In this document: positions 9,102-18,388 of the stretch, piece by piece
How positions within the stretch are numbered: the stretch's first letter is position 1
How the letters are laid out: each line of letters begins with the position of its first letter
Source: CAIXQW01 sp046049675
GTDB taxonomy: Bacteria > Bacteroidota > Bacteroidia > Chitinophagales > Chitinophagaceae
Assembly: GCA_046049675.1 (NCBI GenBank)
Contig: JBJORA010000122.1
Coordinates: 16,563 to 80,562, forward strand
Direction of reading: 5' to 3'
Length of the DNA stretch: 64,000 nucleotides
Made by a program: the position numbers and the translations under genes
Notes under the pieces: model-generated
Databases searched by the model: none
The model's input: only the letters and a program-made list of their open reading frames with translations
Told to the model about the DNA's origin: nothing

Positions 9102-10121
9102 ATGTTGAAGAAAATACTCATTGCCATTGTTGCTATTTTGGCTATCGGCTTAGTACTTGGCAGAAATTATTATACAAGCAATGTCAAGTTAACCGAAAAG
9201 CAATTCTTGTATATCCCTACAGGTAGCAATTTTGAGCAGTTAAAGCAACTATTGCAAAAAGGCGACTTTCTTAAAGATCTCAGTAGCTTTGAAAGCTTAG
9301 CCTCTAAAATGGGTTACGCCAATAAGGTAAAGCCAGGTCGCTACGAGGTGCAGCCGGGCATGAGCAACTGGACATTGATACGCATGCTAAGAAGTGGCAA
9401 CCAAAAACCAGTAAAGCTTGTAATCAATAAATATCGTTTAGAACGCGACCTTGCAGGTAAAATTGGCCGCACACTCGAGGCAGATAGCAACGAGGTGCTA
9501 AAGCTGATGAACGACAATGTTTACTTGAAACAATTTGGCTTAGACAGCAACACAAGCATTGCAGCCTTTATGCCAAATACTTACGAGTTTTATTGGAATA
9601 CACCTGCCGCAAAAGTCTTTGAGAAAATAGCAGAAAACTATAAAAAATATTGGACAAGCGCGCGTGTAGTACAAGCCAAAGCGCAGAACCTCACACCTGC
9701 GCAAGCCGTTACCTTGGCAAGTATTGTAGAAGAAGAAACAAACAACGTAAAAGAAAAACCTACCGTGGCAAGTGTATACCTCAACCGCTTGCGCAAAGGC
9801 ATTAAGCTTGATGCTGATCCTACCTGCAAATTTGCGGTTGGCGACTTTAGCATTAAACGTGTACTTACAAAACACACACAGTACGCGAGCCCGTATAATA
9901 CATACCTAAATGCAGGCTTGCCACCAGGCCCGATTTGTACGCCAAGTGAAAGCAGCATAGAGGCGGTACTTAATCCTGCTAGTACGAACTACTTGTTTTT
10001 CTGTGCTCATGAAAACATGAAGCAAGAACATAAATTCGCAGAAACCTATGCAGAGCATCAGCAAAATGCAGAGCGCTATCAAGCAGCATTAACGGAGTAC
10101 CTGAAAAACAAAAAGAAGTAA
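9102..10121 (+). CDS. mltG: Endolytic peptidoglycan transglycosylase MltG
   Basis: This 339-residue membrane-anchored enzyme cleaves nascent glycan strands and is thought to set their length. One N-terminal membrane helix (ILIAIVAILAIGLVLG) is followed by a LysM-like stretch and the YceG catalytic domain. Its signature is ASIVEEETNNVKEKPTVASV, with the catalytic Glu in IVEEET, then YNTYLNAGLPPGPICTPS and the C-terminal FCAHENMKQEHKFAETYAEH. Length and domain order are normal. It is second in the korB operon. Confidence 0.93.
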   Translation: MLKKILIAIVAILAIGLVLGRNYYTSNVKLTEKQFLYIPTGSNFEQLKQLLQKGDFLKDLSSFESLASKMGYANKVKPGRYEVQPGMSNWTLIRMLRSGNQKPVKLVINKYRLERDLAGKIGRTLEADSNEVLKLMNDNVYLKQFGLDSNTSIAAFMPNTYEFYWNTPAAKVFEKIAENYKKYWTSARVVQAKAQNLTPAQAVTLASIVEEETNNVKEKPTVASVYLNRLRKGIKLDADPTCKFAVGDFSIKRVLTKHTQYASPYNTYLNAGLPPGPICTPSESSIEAVLNPASTNYLFFCAHENMKQEHKFAETYAEHQQNAERYQAALTEYLKNKKK

Positions 10122-10128
10122 GCTTACC

Positions 10129-10536
10129 ATGTATCGCAGCAAAACGAAAGTGCAAGTGCGTTTCTATGAAACAGATCAAATGGGCTATATGCACCATAGT
10201 AACTATGCCCGCTACTACGAAATTGCACGTACCGACTGCCTGCGCGAACTAGATTATTCTTACAAGCAAGCAGAAGCCGACGGCACCTATATGCCTGTTG
10301 TAAAAATAGAAAGTAAATTTATTCAGCCACTTTTCTACGACGATATCGTAGAGGTGCATACAGAAATTCGTGAAATGCCACGCTTTGGTATGATAACCTT
10401 CCATCACAAATTTTTTAATCCACAGGAAATATTGGTGCATGAAGGCTTGGTTACCTTAGCGATGATAACGAGGGCTACCAATAAGCGCGAAAACGGACCT
10501 GCCTATTTGATAGAAGCCCTAAAAAAATTCTTTTAA
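10129..10536 (+). CDS. Acyl-CoA thioesterase, YbgC/4HBT hotdog family
   Basis: This 135-residue single hotdog-fold protein has the family motif FYETDQMGYMHHSNYARYYE, whose Asp is the catalytic residue in 4-hydroxybenzoyl-CoA thioesterase relatives. The second half, VKIESKFIQPLFYDDIVEV, is also typical. It would hydrolyse short- or medium-chain acyl-CoA in the cytosol; the substrate cannot be told from sequence. It starts 7 bp after mltG and ends 4 bp before cinA. No Tol-Pal genes are beside it, so the YbgC name is used only for the family. Confidence 0.85.
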   Translation: MYRSKTKVQVRFYETDQMGYMHHSNYARYYEIARTDCLRELDYSYKQAEADGTYMPVVKIESKFIQPLFYDDIVEVHTEIREMPRFGMITFHHKFFNPQEILVHEGLVTLAMITRATNKRENGPAYLIEALKKFF

Positions 10537-10540
10537 ACAC

Positions 10541-11773
10541 ATGCAAATCAATGCAAGTATAATTACCATTGGCGACGAGTTGCTTATTGGGCAAACTGTT
10601 GATACCAATAGTGCATGTTTGGGCGTAGAATTAAATAAGCTAGGTGTTTGGGTAAGGCAACGTGTAGCAGTGGGCGATGTGGCAGCACACATTACGAATG
10701 CATTGCAGGATGCTTTACAAATAAGTGATATTGTAATAATAACTGGCGGCCTTGGTCCAACAGCCGATGATATTACAAAGCCACTGCTATGCGATTTTTT
10801 TGGTGGCACTTTGATTCAAAATGCAGCGGTAGAAGCACATGTGCGTGCTTTTTTTGAAAAACGCAAACGACCCATTATCGACGTTAATATTAAACAAGCA
10901 TCCGTGCCTGATTGTTGCGAAGTCCTATGGAATCAATACGGTACTGCACCCGGCATGCTTTTTCGCAGAGACAATAAACTTGTTTTTTCCTTGCCTGGCG
11001 TACCGCTAGAAATGAAAGACATTATGACTACTAGCGGCTTTGATGCCATTGCAAAGAATTTTACCTTGCCGCGTGTATCTCATCGTACAATTTGTACAGC
11101 TGGCAAAGGCGAGAGTTTTATTGCTATTGCCTTACGCGATTTTGAAGCAAGTTTACCTGCACATATCAAGTTAGCTTATTTACCAGCATTAGGTCAAGTA
11201 AAGCTGCGCCTTACGAGTTTAGATGGGAGTGAAGAAGAACTAAATAGCTTTACTGCAGCATTGCAAAAGCAAGTAGCGCATATTTGCTATGCCACAACAG
11301 ACATTAGCTTGCAGGAAGCTATTTTGCAACAACTACTTGCAAGGCAACAAACACTTGCTTTTGCAGAAAGTTGCACAGGTGGTTACCTTTCGCACCTTTT
11401 TACAAATATAAGTGGAGCTAGTGCCGCAATTAATGGAAGCGCAGTTGTATATACTAATGAAGCTAAAAGCAAAGTGCTAGGGATTGACGCCAATGCTATT
11501 AATACACATGGTGCAGTAAGTGAGCATATTGCGACGCTGATGGCACAACAAACCAGAGCTGTTTATAGCAGCAATTTTTCACTTAGCACAACTGGCTATT
11601 TAGAAAGTACCTATACACAAGAAGCTCAAATATGGATTTGCGCCAGCGATGGCACCAACCACAAAACGGTACATCATACACTACCCTACTACCGCGAGCG
11701 CAATAAAGAATTGGCAGCTAATTATGCTTTATTGTTGTTGTGGCGCCTCATACAAGAAGCCGCACAAAGCTAA
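10541..11773 (+). CDS. cinA: CinA-family nicotinamide-nucleotide amidohydrolase
   Basis: The 410-residue protein has the two CinA domains. The N-terminal molybdopterin-binding-like half carries SIITIGDELLIGQTVDTNS and ITGGLGPTADDITK; in CinA it has ADP-ribose pyrophosphatase activity. The C-terminal PncC-type amidohydrolase has FAESCTGGYLSHLFTNISGA and HGAVSEHIATLMA and recycles nicotinamide mononucleotide. Length is normal. It is last in the korB operon, 4 bp after the thioesterase gene. The older name, competence-damage protein, reflects position in other genomes and is not supported here. Confidence 0.92.
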   Translation: MQINASIITIGDELLIGQTVDTNSACLGVELNKLGVWVRQRVAVGDVAAHITNALQDALQISDIVIITGGLGPTADDITKPLLCDFFGGTLIQNAAVEAHVRAFFEKRKRPIIDVNIKQASVPDCCEVLWNQYGTAPGMLFRRDNKLVFSLPGVPLEMKDIMTTSGFDAIAKNFTLPRVSHRTICTAGKGESFIAIALRDFEASLPAHIKLAYLPALGQVKLRLTSLDGSEEELNSFTAALQKQVAHICYATTDISLQEAILQQLLARQQTLAFAESCTGGYLSHLFTNISGASAAINGSAVVYTNEAKSKVLGIDANAINTHGAVSEHIATLMAQQTRAVYSSNFSLSTTGYLESTYTQEAQIWICASDGTNHKTVHHTLPYYRERNKELAANYALLLLWRLIQEAAQS

Positions 11774-11822
11774 AATGCCCATTTTGTGGCACTTTAAAGT
11801 ATTCTCAACATGAATTTTACCA

Positions 11823-11853
11823 TTGATTAGCTGCTAGCCATTCCTTATTTTTG
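11823..11853 (+). promoter_or_regulatory. Promoter of the 2-oxoacid dehydrogenase E2 gene
   Basis: TTG (11823-11825), a 20-bp spacer and TATTTTTG (11846-11853) match the Bacteroidota TTG/TAnnTTTG promoter. The -7 box overlaps an in-frame TTG at 11851, which argues that this TTG is not the start codon and supports the ATG at 11872. Confidence 0.65.
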
Positions 11854-11871
11854 CGATCTAAAAATAGTACT

Positions 11872-13209
11872 ATGGCAGTAGTGGATTTGGTAATGCCTAA
11901 AATGGGCGAAAGTATCATGGAGGCAACAATTCTTAAATGGAATAAGAATGTTGGCGACAATGTAAATATGGACGAAACCGTTTTAGAGATTGCTACCGAC
12001 AAAGTAGACAGCGAAGTACCAAGTACTGCTGCTGGCGTGCTTACCGAAATTTTATTTAAGGTAGACGATGTTGTGCCAGTAGGCACAGTAATTGCTCGTA
12101 TAAGTACTGACGGTGCTACTGCATCTACACCAAGCCCTGCTGCTGCTACTGCTGCACCAAGCGCACCGGCACCAACGCCTGCTGCAACTCCTGCGCCTGT
12201 ACAGGCTGCACCTGTTGCTGTTGCTCCAAAAGTAAGCAATGCAGGTGGCGCTAAATTTTATAGCCCACTAGTATTAAATATTGCTGCGCAAGAAGGTATT
12301 GGCATGACAGAGCTAGAGGCTATACCAGGCACGGGCGCAGAAGGTCGCGTTACGAAGAAAGATTTATTGAACTATGTAGCCAATAGAGGTGTTGCTCCAG
12401 TTGCTGCACCAGTTGCAACGCAAGCTGCAAGCCCTTCACCAGCAGTACCTGTTGAAACTTCAGGCCCAGCTGCAACTAGCACTCCTGCAGTGGCGAGTGG
12501 CAATGTAGAAATTATTGAAATGGATCGTATGCGTAAACTTATTGCAGACCACATGGTGCGCAGTAAGGCTACGAGCCCTCACGTTACGAGTTTCACAGAA
12601 GCTGATGTAACCAATATCGTCAACTGGCGTAACAAGGTTAAGAGTAGCTTTGAAAAGAAGCACGGCGAAAAAATTACGTTTACACCTATTTTTATAGAAG
12701 CTGTTGTAAATGCCATTAAGAAGCACCCAATGATTAACAGTAGCGTTGATGGCAATAGCATCATCGTAAAGAAGGATATTAATATAGGTATGGCTACGGC
12801 ATTGCCTAGTGGTAACCTTATTGTTCCTGTTATCAAAAATGCTGATACAAAGAACCTACTTGGTTTAACTAAGGAAGTTAATGGCATGGCAAATGCAGCT
12901 CGCAGCAATAAGTTAAAACCAGAGGATACACAAGGCGGTACATTTACTTTAACAAATGTAGGCACCTTTGGTAGCTTGATGGGTACGCCAATAATCAACC
13001 AACCACAAGTTGCTATTCTAGCTGTTGGCAGCATCAAAAAGCGCCCAATGGTAATGGAAACTGAGCATGGCGACGTGATTGCGATACGCCATATGATGTA
13101 TTTGTCACTTAGCTACGACCATCGTATTGTAGACGGCAGCCTAGGCGCTAGCTTCTTGACGCAGATTGCCAACCAGCTAGAAGCTTTTGATGCAACGCGC
13201 GAAGCCTAG
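11872..13209 (+). CDS. 2-oxo acid dehydrogenase E2 (dihydrolipoamide acyltransferase)
   Basis: The protein, 445 residues from the ATG at 11872, is the acyltransferase core of a 2-oxoacid dehydrogenase complex. A lipoyl domain (about 1-80) carries its lipoate on Lys44 in EIATDKVDSEV. It is followed by an Ala/Pro-rich linker, an E3-binding domain (SPLVLNIAAQEGIGMTELEA), a second Ala/Pro linker, and a catalytic domain ending SYDHRIVDGSLGASFL with the HxxxDG active site. Whether it serves a branched-chain, pyruvate or oxoglutarate complex cannot be told; the single lipoyl domain and MPKMGESIMEATI fit the branched-chain/oxoglutarate type. No E1 or E3 gene is adjacent. Confidence 0.88.
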   Translation: MAVVDLVMPKMGESIMEATILKWNKNVGDNVNMDETVLEIATDKVDSEVPSTAAGVLTEILFKVDDVVPVGTVIARISTDGATASTPSPAAATAAPSAPAPTPAATPAPVQAAPVAVAPKVSNAGGAKFYSPLVLNIAAQEGIGMTELEAIPGTGAEGRVTKKDLLNYVANRGVAPVAAPVATQAASPSPAVPVETSGPAATSTPAVASGNVEIIEMDRMRKLIADHMVRSKATSPHVTSFTEADVTNIVNWRNKVKSSFEKKHGEKITFTPIFIEAVVNAIKKHPMINSSVDGNSIIVKKDINIGMATALPSGNLIVPVIKNADTKNLLGLTKEVNGMANAARSNKLKPEDTQGGTFTLTNVGTFGSLMGTPIINQPQVAILAVGSIKKRPMVMETEHGDVIAIRHMMYLSLSYDHRIVDGSLGASFLTQIANQLEAFDATREA

Positions 13210-13243
13210 CCAAATAGTTTAGCACTATAACTTGCTATTATAA

Positions 13244-13271
13244 TTTGTATGCAATATTTTTTGCATCTTTG
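13244..13271 (+). promoter_or_regulatory. Promoter of the amylase gene, predicted leaderless
   Basis: TTTG (13244-13247), 16 bp and CATCTTTG (13264-13271) resemble TTTG/TAnnTTTG with one mismatch. The -7 box ends 4 bp before the ATG, so transcription would start at or inside the start codon. Confidence 0.5.
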
Positions 13272-13275
13272 AGGC

Positions 13276-14598
13276 ATGAACTTCAAGAGTTTTTGTATGG
13301 CAGTATGCGCTATGGCGCTAACTACCCAGTGTTTTGGGCAAACGAAGCTAGCACCACTTGTGCCTAAGCATGAGGTGCTTTACGAAATCAATGTGCGCCA
13401 GTTTAGCGAAGAAGGCAAGCTTAGTGCTATTATTCCGCAATTACCACGCATTAAAGCAATGGGCGTTACCACAATTTGGTTGATGCCTATCTATCCAATT
13501 GGCGTAGAAGCGCGCAAAGGAAAACTGGGCAGCTACTATAGCATCAAAAACTATACAGATGTCAATCCTGAGTTTGGCACTACCGATGATTTTAAGGCTT
13601 TAGTAAATGCTGCACACGCGAGTGGCATGCGTGTAATATTGGATTGGGTGGCTAACCATACGGCATGGGATCATAAGTGGGTTAAAGATCATCCAGAGTA
13701 TTATGAGCGCGATAAGAAAACTGGTAAACTTGCAAGTCCTTTTGATTGGACAGATGTTGTAGAACTAAACTATACCAACAACGAAATGCGTGCCGCTATG
13801 ATTGAAAGTATGAGATGGTGGGTTAGCAATTTTGGCGTAGATGGTTTTAGATGCGACGTGGCAGAGATGGTACCTTTAGACTTCTGGGAAAAGGCGCGTG
13901 AGTCAATAGATGCTAAGCACGAACAACTATGGCTAGGTGAAAGCGAAAACGATCAATACTTTTCTGCTTTTGATTTGCAATACGCATGGAAATATATGCA
14001 TATGCTAGAAGACTATGCTAAAGGCAAACTCAATCAAGACAGCGCACTACAAATAATGAATCGCTACCAAATACTAGCGAGCAAAGGCATGCACCATATG
14101 TTTTTTACAAGTAACCACGACGAGAACAGTTGGAATGGTACAGATGCTGAAAAATTTGGTGATGCACATCGTGCGTTAATAGAGTTTACTGTTGCAATGC
14201 CTGGCGCATTCATGATCTATAATGGCCAAGAAACTGGCTTAGATAAACGCCTTAAATTCTTTGAGAAAGATCCGATTGTATGGACTAGAAGCGACATGCC
14301 ACAATACTACACAGCGCTATTGCAAGACCGTGCTTATAACTTAAGTGGCGAGCACAGCATTAGCTATATACCAACGACTGCTACAGGCGATTTCGCTATG
14401 CTTGTAAATACTTCAAATGGCACCAACGCATTATACTATTACCGCCGCACTGCACTTAAAAATGGCGCTAACGGTGAGAGTGAAGATAGCGAGGAACAAT
14501 TTCCAAAGTTTGGCGGAAATGCACGTATACCAATTATGGACTTATTGTCGAGAAAAGCGATAAAGGTTGGTGTAGTCAACAAGTTATCATACCAATAG
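13276..14598 (+). CDS. Secreted alpha-amylase-family (GH13) glycosidase
   Basis: The 440-residue protein has a Sec signal (cleavage near CFG-Q) and a GH13 barrel. The conserved regions are DWVANHTAWDH; GFRCDVAEM with the nucleophile Asp194; WLGESEND with the acid Glu222; and FTSNHDENSW with His281 and Asp282. All three catalytic acids are present. The barrel is followed by a short C-terminal beta domain. It likely hydrolyses alpha-glucans in the periplasm. It stands alone, without a susCD-type locus nearby. Confidence 0.9.
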   Translation: MNFKSFCMAVCAMALTTQCFGQTKLAPLVPKHEVLYEINVRQFSEEGKLSAIIPQLPRIKAMGVTTIWLMPIYPIGVEARKGKLGSYYSIKNYTDVNPEFGTTDDFKALVNAAHASGMRVILDWVANHTAWDHKWVKDHPEYYERDKKTGKLASPFDWTDVVELNYTNNEMRAAMIESMRWWVSNFGVDGFRCDVAEMVPLDFWEKARESIDAKHEQLWLGESENDQYFSAFDLQYAWKYMHMLEDYAKGKLNQDSALQIMNRYQILASKGMHHMFFTSNHDENSWNGTDAEKFGDAHRALIEFTVAMPGAFMIYNGQETGLDKRLKFFEKDPIVWTRSDMPQYYTALLQDRAYNLSGEHSISYIPTTATGDFAMLVNTSNGTNALYYYRRTALKNGANGESEDSEEQFPKFGGNARIPIMDLLSRKAIKVGVVNKLSYQ

Positions 14599-14743
14599 GC
14601 GTTTTAGCCTTCATGTCCAAGCTCTGTGTAGGTTTGGACCTACCTAATGTTGCATCTTACTTCAATTGTAAATAGCAACCGAAAACGTTGATCTATTATT
14701 GCATTTCACACATCCAATGTGGCACTTTAATTAGTCATGTCAA

Positions 14744-14771
14744 TTGGGTAATGAATATTGCCGTATTTTTA
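14744..14771 (+). promoter_or_regulatory. Promoter of the truncated Reg_prop gene
   Basis: TTG (14744-14746), 17 bp and TATTTTTA (14764-14771), 28 bp before the ATG at 14800. Spacing fits the Bacteroidota consensus; the last -7 base differs. Confidence 0.45.
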
Positions 14772-14799
14772 TTGATTGTTACTGCAGCACAGCAAATTA

Positions 14800-15558
14800 A
14801 TGAAGGTCGTCCTACTAGCTATATTACTAATTTTTTGCTTGCAGGCAGTGGGACAATCGCCATCCCCAAAAAAATCATTCACTAGCTTTGCTTTTCAAAA
14901 TATTTCTACCAAACAAGGGCTAAGTACAAGAGCCGTAACAGATATAGCACAAGATGCTAATGGTATGATATGGGTTGCAACGGTTGATGGTGTTAATAGA
15001 CTAGATGGTTATAGAATAAAGCAGTTTTTTAATGCCGCCAACGACAAAAGCGCACTCTTTAATAGTGATAGAGGTTCATTAAACACGGAATTTGCTGACA
15101 AGGTATGGATAGCTGGGCAGACAGGCATAAGTTCCTTTAACTTGAAAACAAGTCAATTTGATCGCGTGGATACAGCTCATAAAACCCGTCTGCATATTCA
15201 GAAACGTGTCCGATTCTTTAAGCAAAACGATACTTTATGGGCATTTGGTCACGAATTCTATTATAAGATTTCTCTTGATGGAAAAGTAGAAGAGTATAAA
15301 TACAACAATACAAGTGGGCAAATAAGTACAAAACATCATGCGTTTAGTAATTTTATTACGCTTGCAAATGAAGATACTCACGGCAATTTATGGGCCATTA
15401 ATCCATTCTACTTGATGAGAATTGACGCTGGTACTATGCTGATTATGGACTTCTACAAAATTAGAGACGATAATGGCGATGGTGCAATACAAGATATTGA
15501 CATCAAAAACGACATCATTTACATCTCTACTTGGGGCAGTAACTGTTTGCAATATTGA
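14800..15558 (+). pseudogene. Truncated two-component-regulator-propeller sensor protein
   Basis: The 252-residue frame has a Sec signal (MKVVLLAILLIFCLQAVGQ) and then a ligand-binding propeller start. FQNISTKQGLSTRAVTDIAQ with DANGMIWVATVDGVNRLDG is the classic Reg_prop motif of hybrid sensor kinases, and DTHGNLWAIN is a second blade. A full sensor of this type has about 14 blades, a YYY domain, a membrane helix and a kinase or HTH part, usually 900-1,300 residues. Here the frame stops after about four blades and the next 179 bp in any frame show no continuation. I infer a remnant left by an internal deletion. A short expressed periplasmic protein is the alternative. Confidence 0.6.
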
Positions 15559-15737
15559 TATTATGAACTGTTGCTATAATTATGGTTTTGGCACATCTTT
15601 TCCTGGCGCAGTGTATGCGAATACCAAATTTAGAGGTTACTTAGATTTTACCTTTGAGGCAGCAGAATAGTTTGCTTTTTGACAAACTAAGTAAGTTTTA
15701 GCTAGCTACTGCATGATACTGAGGTTTCGCACTTGCA

Positions 15738-17192
15738 CTAGCGCAGCAATATTAAATCGCCCTTGTAAACATACTTTTTAATCTTACCACTAACTAAAAA
15801 CTCTATATAGTAGAAGTAAGTTGTACTTTCAGATTCCTTGCCTTTGTACTTGCCATTCCAACCTTCGGTTAAGTCATCGCTTTCAAAAACTTTCTCGCCG
15901 TAACGATTGTAAATAAGCATACGGTAAGATTTAGGAACGACGTCACCAAACTGCGCTTTAAATAGTTCGTTGTTATTATCACCATTTGGCGAAAAAGCAT
16001 TGGGCACATAAATGTATAGCGAGTCTACGTAGTAGCAAGGCTCTACTGTTACATTAGTTATTAAGATATCATTGTCAAAAGGCGAGTTTACAGTAGTATC
16101 AGCATAAGATGCTGTCATATAAAACGTGTAGCCATTTAAAACAATCGTATCGCCAATGCAAATCGTGCTGTCAACAATAGTAGAATCATAGCAGTCGAAA
16201 ACAGTTAAATCGAGCTCAAAAAAATCTTTGCGTGTTGGGGTATAGATGATAGAGTCTTTGTAGATACCAGTAGTGTTATATGGTTTATTGTTCATTATTA
16301 CTACATTGCCTTCGCAAATGCTTGTATCAATTTTCACGGTATTAATCGTATCTAAATTTGAGCATGGCACATAAACTGAAGATACCTCTGCGAGTTTGTA
16401 AAGCCTCACATCATCCAAAACCAATTCAGTACACGTTGAGCAAATATGCCCATAATTAGTGAACTTAAAAGTGTGCGAAGTAGAAGTTGCTCTAAATTCC
16501 ACCGTGTAACGCAAGCCTACTTGTGTTGGTACCGAACTATCAGTAGGTTTACACACGTAAAAATTCCTGCCGAATCCTATATCTAAGGAAAATACACCAT
16601 CATTAGGAAACGCATTGCCAGACTCCTCACCACCAGTCCAGAATTCAAGAATGTATACAGTACCTATTGTTAAACCATTTACAGTTTGCTCAAGCGACAC
16701 CCCACCTGGACCTCCTAAGTCTGGCGTAGTTTGAGGATACCCCGGTGGAATACCAGTAACATCACAACCAGTTTTGACTATGCATGAAGTGTCGTCTGGT
16801 GTTAAACTGCAAGCTTGACAAAAAGAATTACCTAAGTATACACAGTGCGTTCCATGAACTACTGGTATAAACCCTCCTGCTAAAACTTGATTGGCGTATG
16901 TTGAAGTGCCACCACCTGTGCATTGCCAACCGTAGACATCGTGACTATAAGACGTCGATAACGGACAAATAAAATTGGTTCCGAATCCACCACCATTCAC
17001 TAGTATGTTGCTGTCTAAACTTCCATTGACTAAGAGATTCGGGGCCGATGGAGAAATTGCCGCTTTTTGAGGAAAACAGTTTACACAAATAATTTGAGCG
17101 GAAGTTTTTGTGCAGCTGATGCTAGTTATAAGAACAATAGCAAATAGGCCCCTGCAATGCTTCAGCATAAATCGTAAAGGATAGCTAATCAT
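15738..17192 (-). CDS. Secreted protein with T9SS type B (gliding-associated) C-terminal domain
   Basis: This 484-residue exported protein has an N-terminal signal peptide ending near TSAQ, then a jelly-roll-like domain beginning NLLVNGSLDSN (about 55-265) with many Cys and Gly. Two beta modules contain VDSTICIGDTIVLNG-type motifs that recur in Bacteroidota adhesins. The C-terminal VPNAFSPNGDNNNELF ... IYNRYGEKVFES ... GWNGKYKGKES is the type B sorting domain exported by the T9SS and usually bound to PorP/SprF-like partners. Surface or secreted location is likely; the ligand is unknown. It converges on the broken sensor gene. Confidence 0.85.
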   Translation of the reverse strand: MISYPLRFMLKHCRGLFAIVLITSISCTKTSAQIICVNCFPQKAAISPSAPNLLVNGSLDSNILVNGGGFGTNFICPLSTSYSHDVYGWQCTGGGTSTYANQVLAGGFIPVVHGTHCVYLGNSFCQACSLTPDDTSCIVKTGCDVTGIPPGYPQTTPDLGGPGGVSLEQTVNGLTIGTVYILEFWTGGEESGNAFPNDGVFSLDIGFGRNFYVCKPTDSSVPTQVGLRYTVEFRATSTSHTFKFTNYGHICSTCTELVLDDVRLYKLAEVSSVYVPCSNLDTINTVKIDTSICEGNVVIMNNKPYNTTGIYKDSIIYTPTRKDFFELDLTVFDCYDSTIVDSTICIGDTIVLNGYTFYMTASYADTTVNSPFDNDILITNVTVEPCYYVDSLYIYVPNAFSPNGDNNNELFKAQFGDVVPKSYRMLIYNRYGEKVFESDDLTEGWNGKYKGKESESTTYFYYIEFLVSGKIKKYVYKGDLILLR

Positions 17193-17347
17193 ATTGTAAA
17201 GATAAAACTAAATAAACTAAGTCCATCATTCCAACACATCGTTTTTACTGCTTAACAAGACGCACCAACTGCCGGGGAATAGACATATGCCTACTCCTCG
17301 TAAAAAAGCTTTAGCCTAGCTGTAGTGACTAGTGCCATAATAAAAGC

Positions 17348-17355
17348 TATTTTTA
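17348..17355 (+). promoter_or_regulatory. -7 promoter element of the AraC regulator gene
   Basis: TATTTTTA, one base off TAnnTTTG, ends 15 bp before the ATG. No good upstream TTG is seen. Confidence 0.35.
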
Positions 17356-17370
17356 CACCAGTACTGCAAA

Positions 17371-18288
17371 ATGCTCAACACGGCCATTCCATACTTCGAT
17401 ACCATTGAAGCTTTCTATAAAGCTATCAATGTTGCAGAGCCTTTACATGAGCATTTTGACGTACGATTAATTTCAGAGAATCTAAAAACGGTTAAGATGC
17501 AAATGCCGTCATTTCGCAATGCATGCTTTATGATTTCGCTGACCATTAAAGGGCAAGGAAGTGTGCATTATGCTGGGACAAATGCTTACCGTGTAGGAGA
17601 CCTGAGTGTTTTTTTTACTGCGCCCGGCCAGTTGCAAAGTTGGGAAGTACTGCCCGACTGGGAAGGTGTGTATGTTGTTTTTACAAAATCATTTTTTGCA
17701 GCTAACAAACTTATTCAAGACGAAATAAAGGCATCCCCTTTTTTTGATATTGACAATAGTGTATCGCTAACCTTACTGCCCCAAGAGGCAAACGAGTTGC
17801 TAGAACTTTTTGACAAAATAAGATATGAGGCCAAGGCTGACTTACACAATAAGTATGAGTTTATCAAGTCATACTTGCGCTTGATGATGATGCATTTGAA
17901 TCGCTTCTATGAAAAGCGAATACAAAACAATCAAAAGCCAAATCCACAAGTATCAGGCATCAACACAGTAAAGGCTTTTCAGGAGGCAATAGCACAAAAC
18001 ATCAATGCAAAACGAAAACTAAAAAGTGTAGCGGAGTTCGCAGAAATTTTGCACGTGCACCCCAACTACTTAAATGCTCTATGCAAAGAAGTTGTTGGCA
18101 AAACGGCTAGCGAACTTTTGCACGACCATACGATATTGCAAGCCAAGTCATTGATACTACATTCTGACTTGTCAATGAAAGAAATAGCCTATCAACTTGG
18201 TTATGATGAACCTAACTACTTCTATCGCTTTTTCAAAAAACATACAGGCAGCACACCAAGCGACTTCAAGTCAAACCAATCACTTTGA
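17371..18288 (+). CDS. AraC-family transcriptional regulator
   Basis: The 305-residue protein has an N-terminal cupin-like sensing half (about 1-180) with IKGQGSVHYAGTNAYRVGDL. The C-terminal AraC DNA-binding domain holds two helix-turn-helix units: SVAEFAEILHVHPNYLNALC and MKEIAYQLGYDEPNYFYRFF, ending GSTPSDFKSN. The effector is unknown. A reductase-like gene follows on the same strand after 100 bp with its own -7 box and is the simplest candidate target. Confidence 0.88.
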   Translation: MLNTAIPYFDTIEAFYKAINVAEPLHEHFDVRLISENLKTVKMQMPSFRNACFMISLTIKGQGSVHYAGTNAYRVGDLSVFFTAPGQLQSWEVLPDWEGVYVVFTKSFFAANKLIQDEIKASPFFDIDNSVSLTLLPQEANELLELFDKIRYEAKADLHNKYEFIKSYLRLMMMHLNRFYEKRIQNNQKPNPQVSGINTVKAFQEAIAQNINAKRKLKSVAEFAEILHVHPNYLNALCKEVVGKTASELLHDHTILQAKSLILHSDLSMKEIAYQLGYDEPNYFYRFFKKHTGSTPSDFKSNQSL

Positions 18289-18340
18289 TTTGGCCACTTC
18301 TTACTTTGATTTATGTATCATATGAGTTTGATACCGCCTA

Positions 18341-18348
18341 TACTTTTG
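18341..18348 (+). promoter_or_regulatory. -7 promoter element of the reductase-like gene
   Basis: TACTTTTG matches TAnnTTTG fully and lies 40 bp before the ATG at 18389, leaving a leader of roughly 30 nt where the AraC protein could act. Confidence 0.5.
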
Positions 18349-18388
18349 CATTGTAAAATCAAACGAAAAAATAAAAAGTAAGTAAAAA

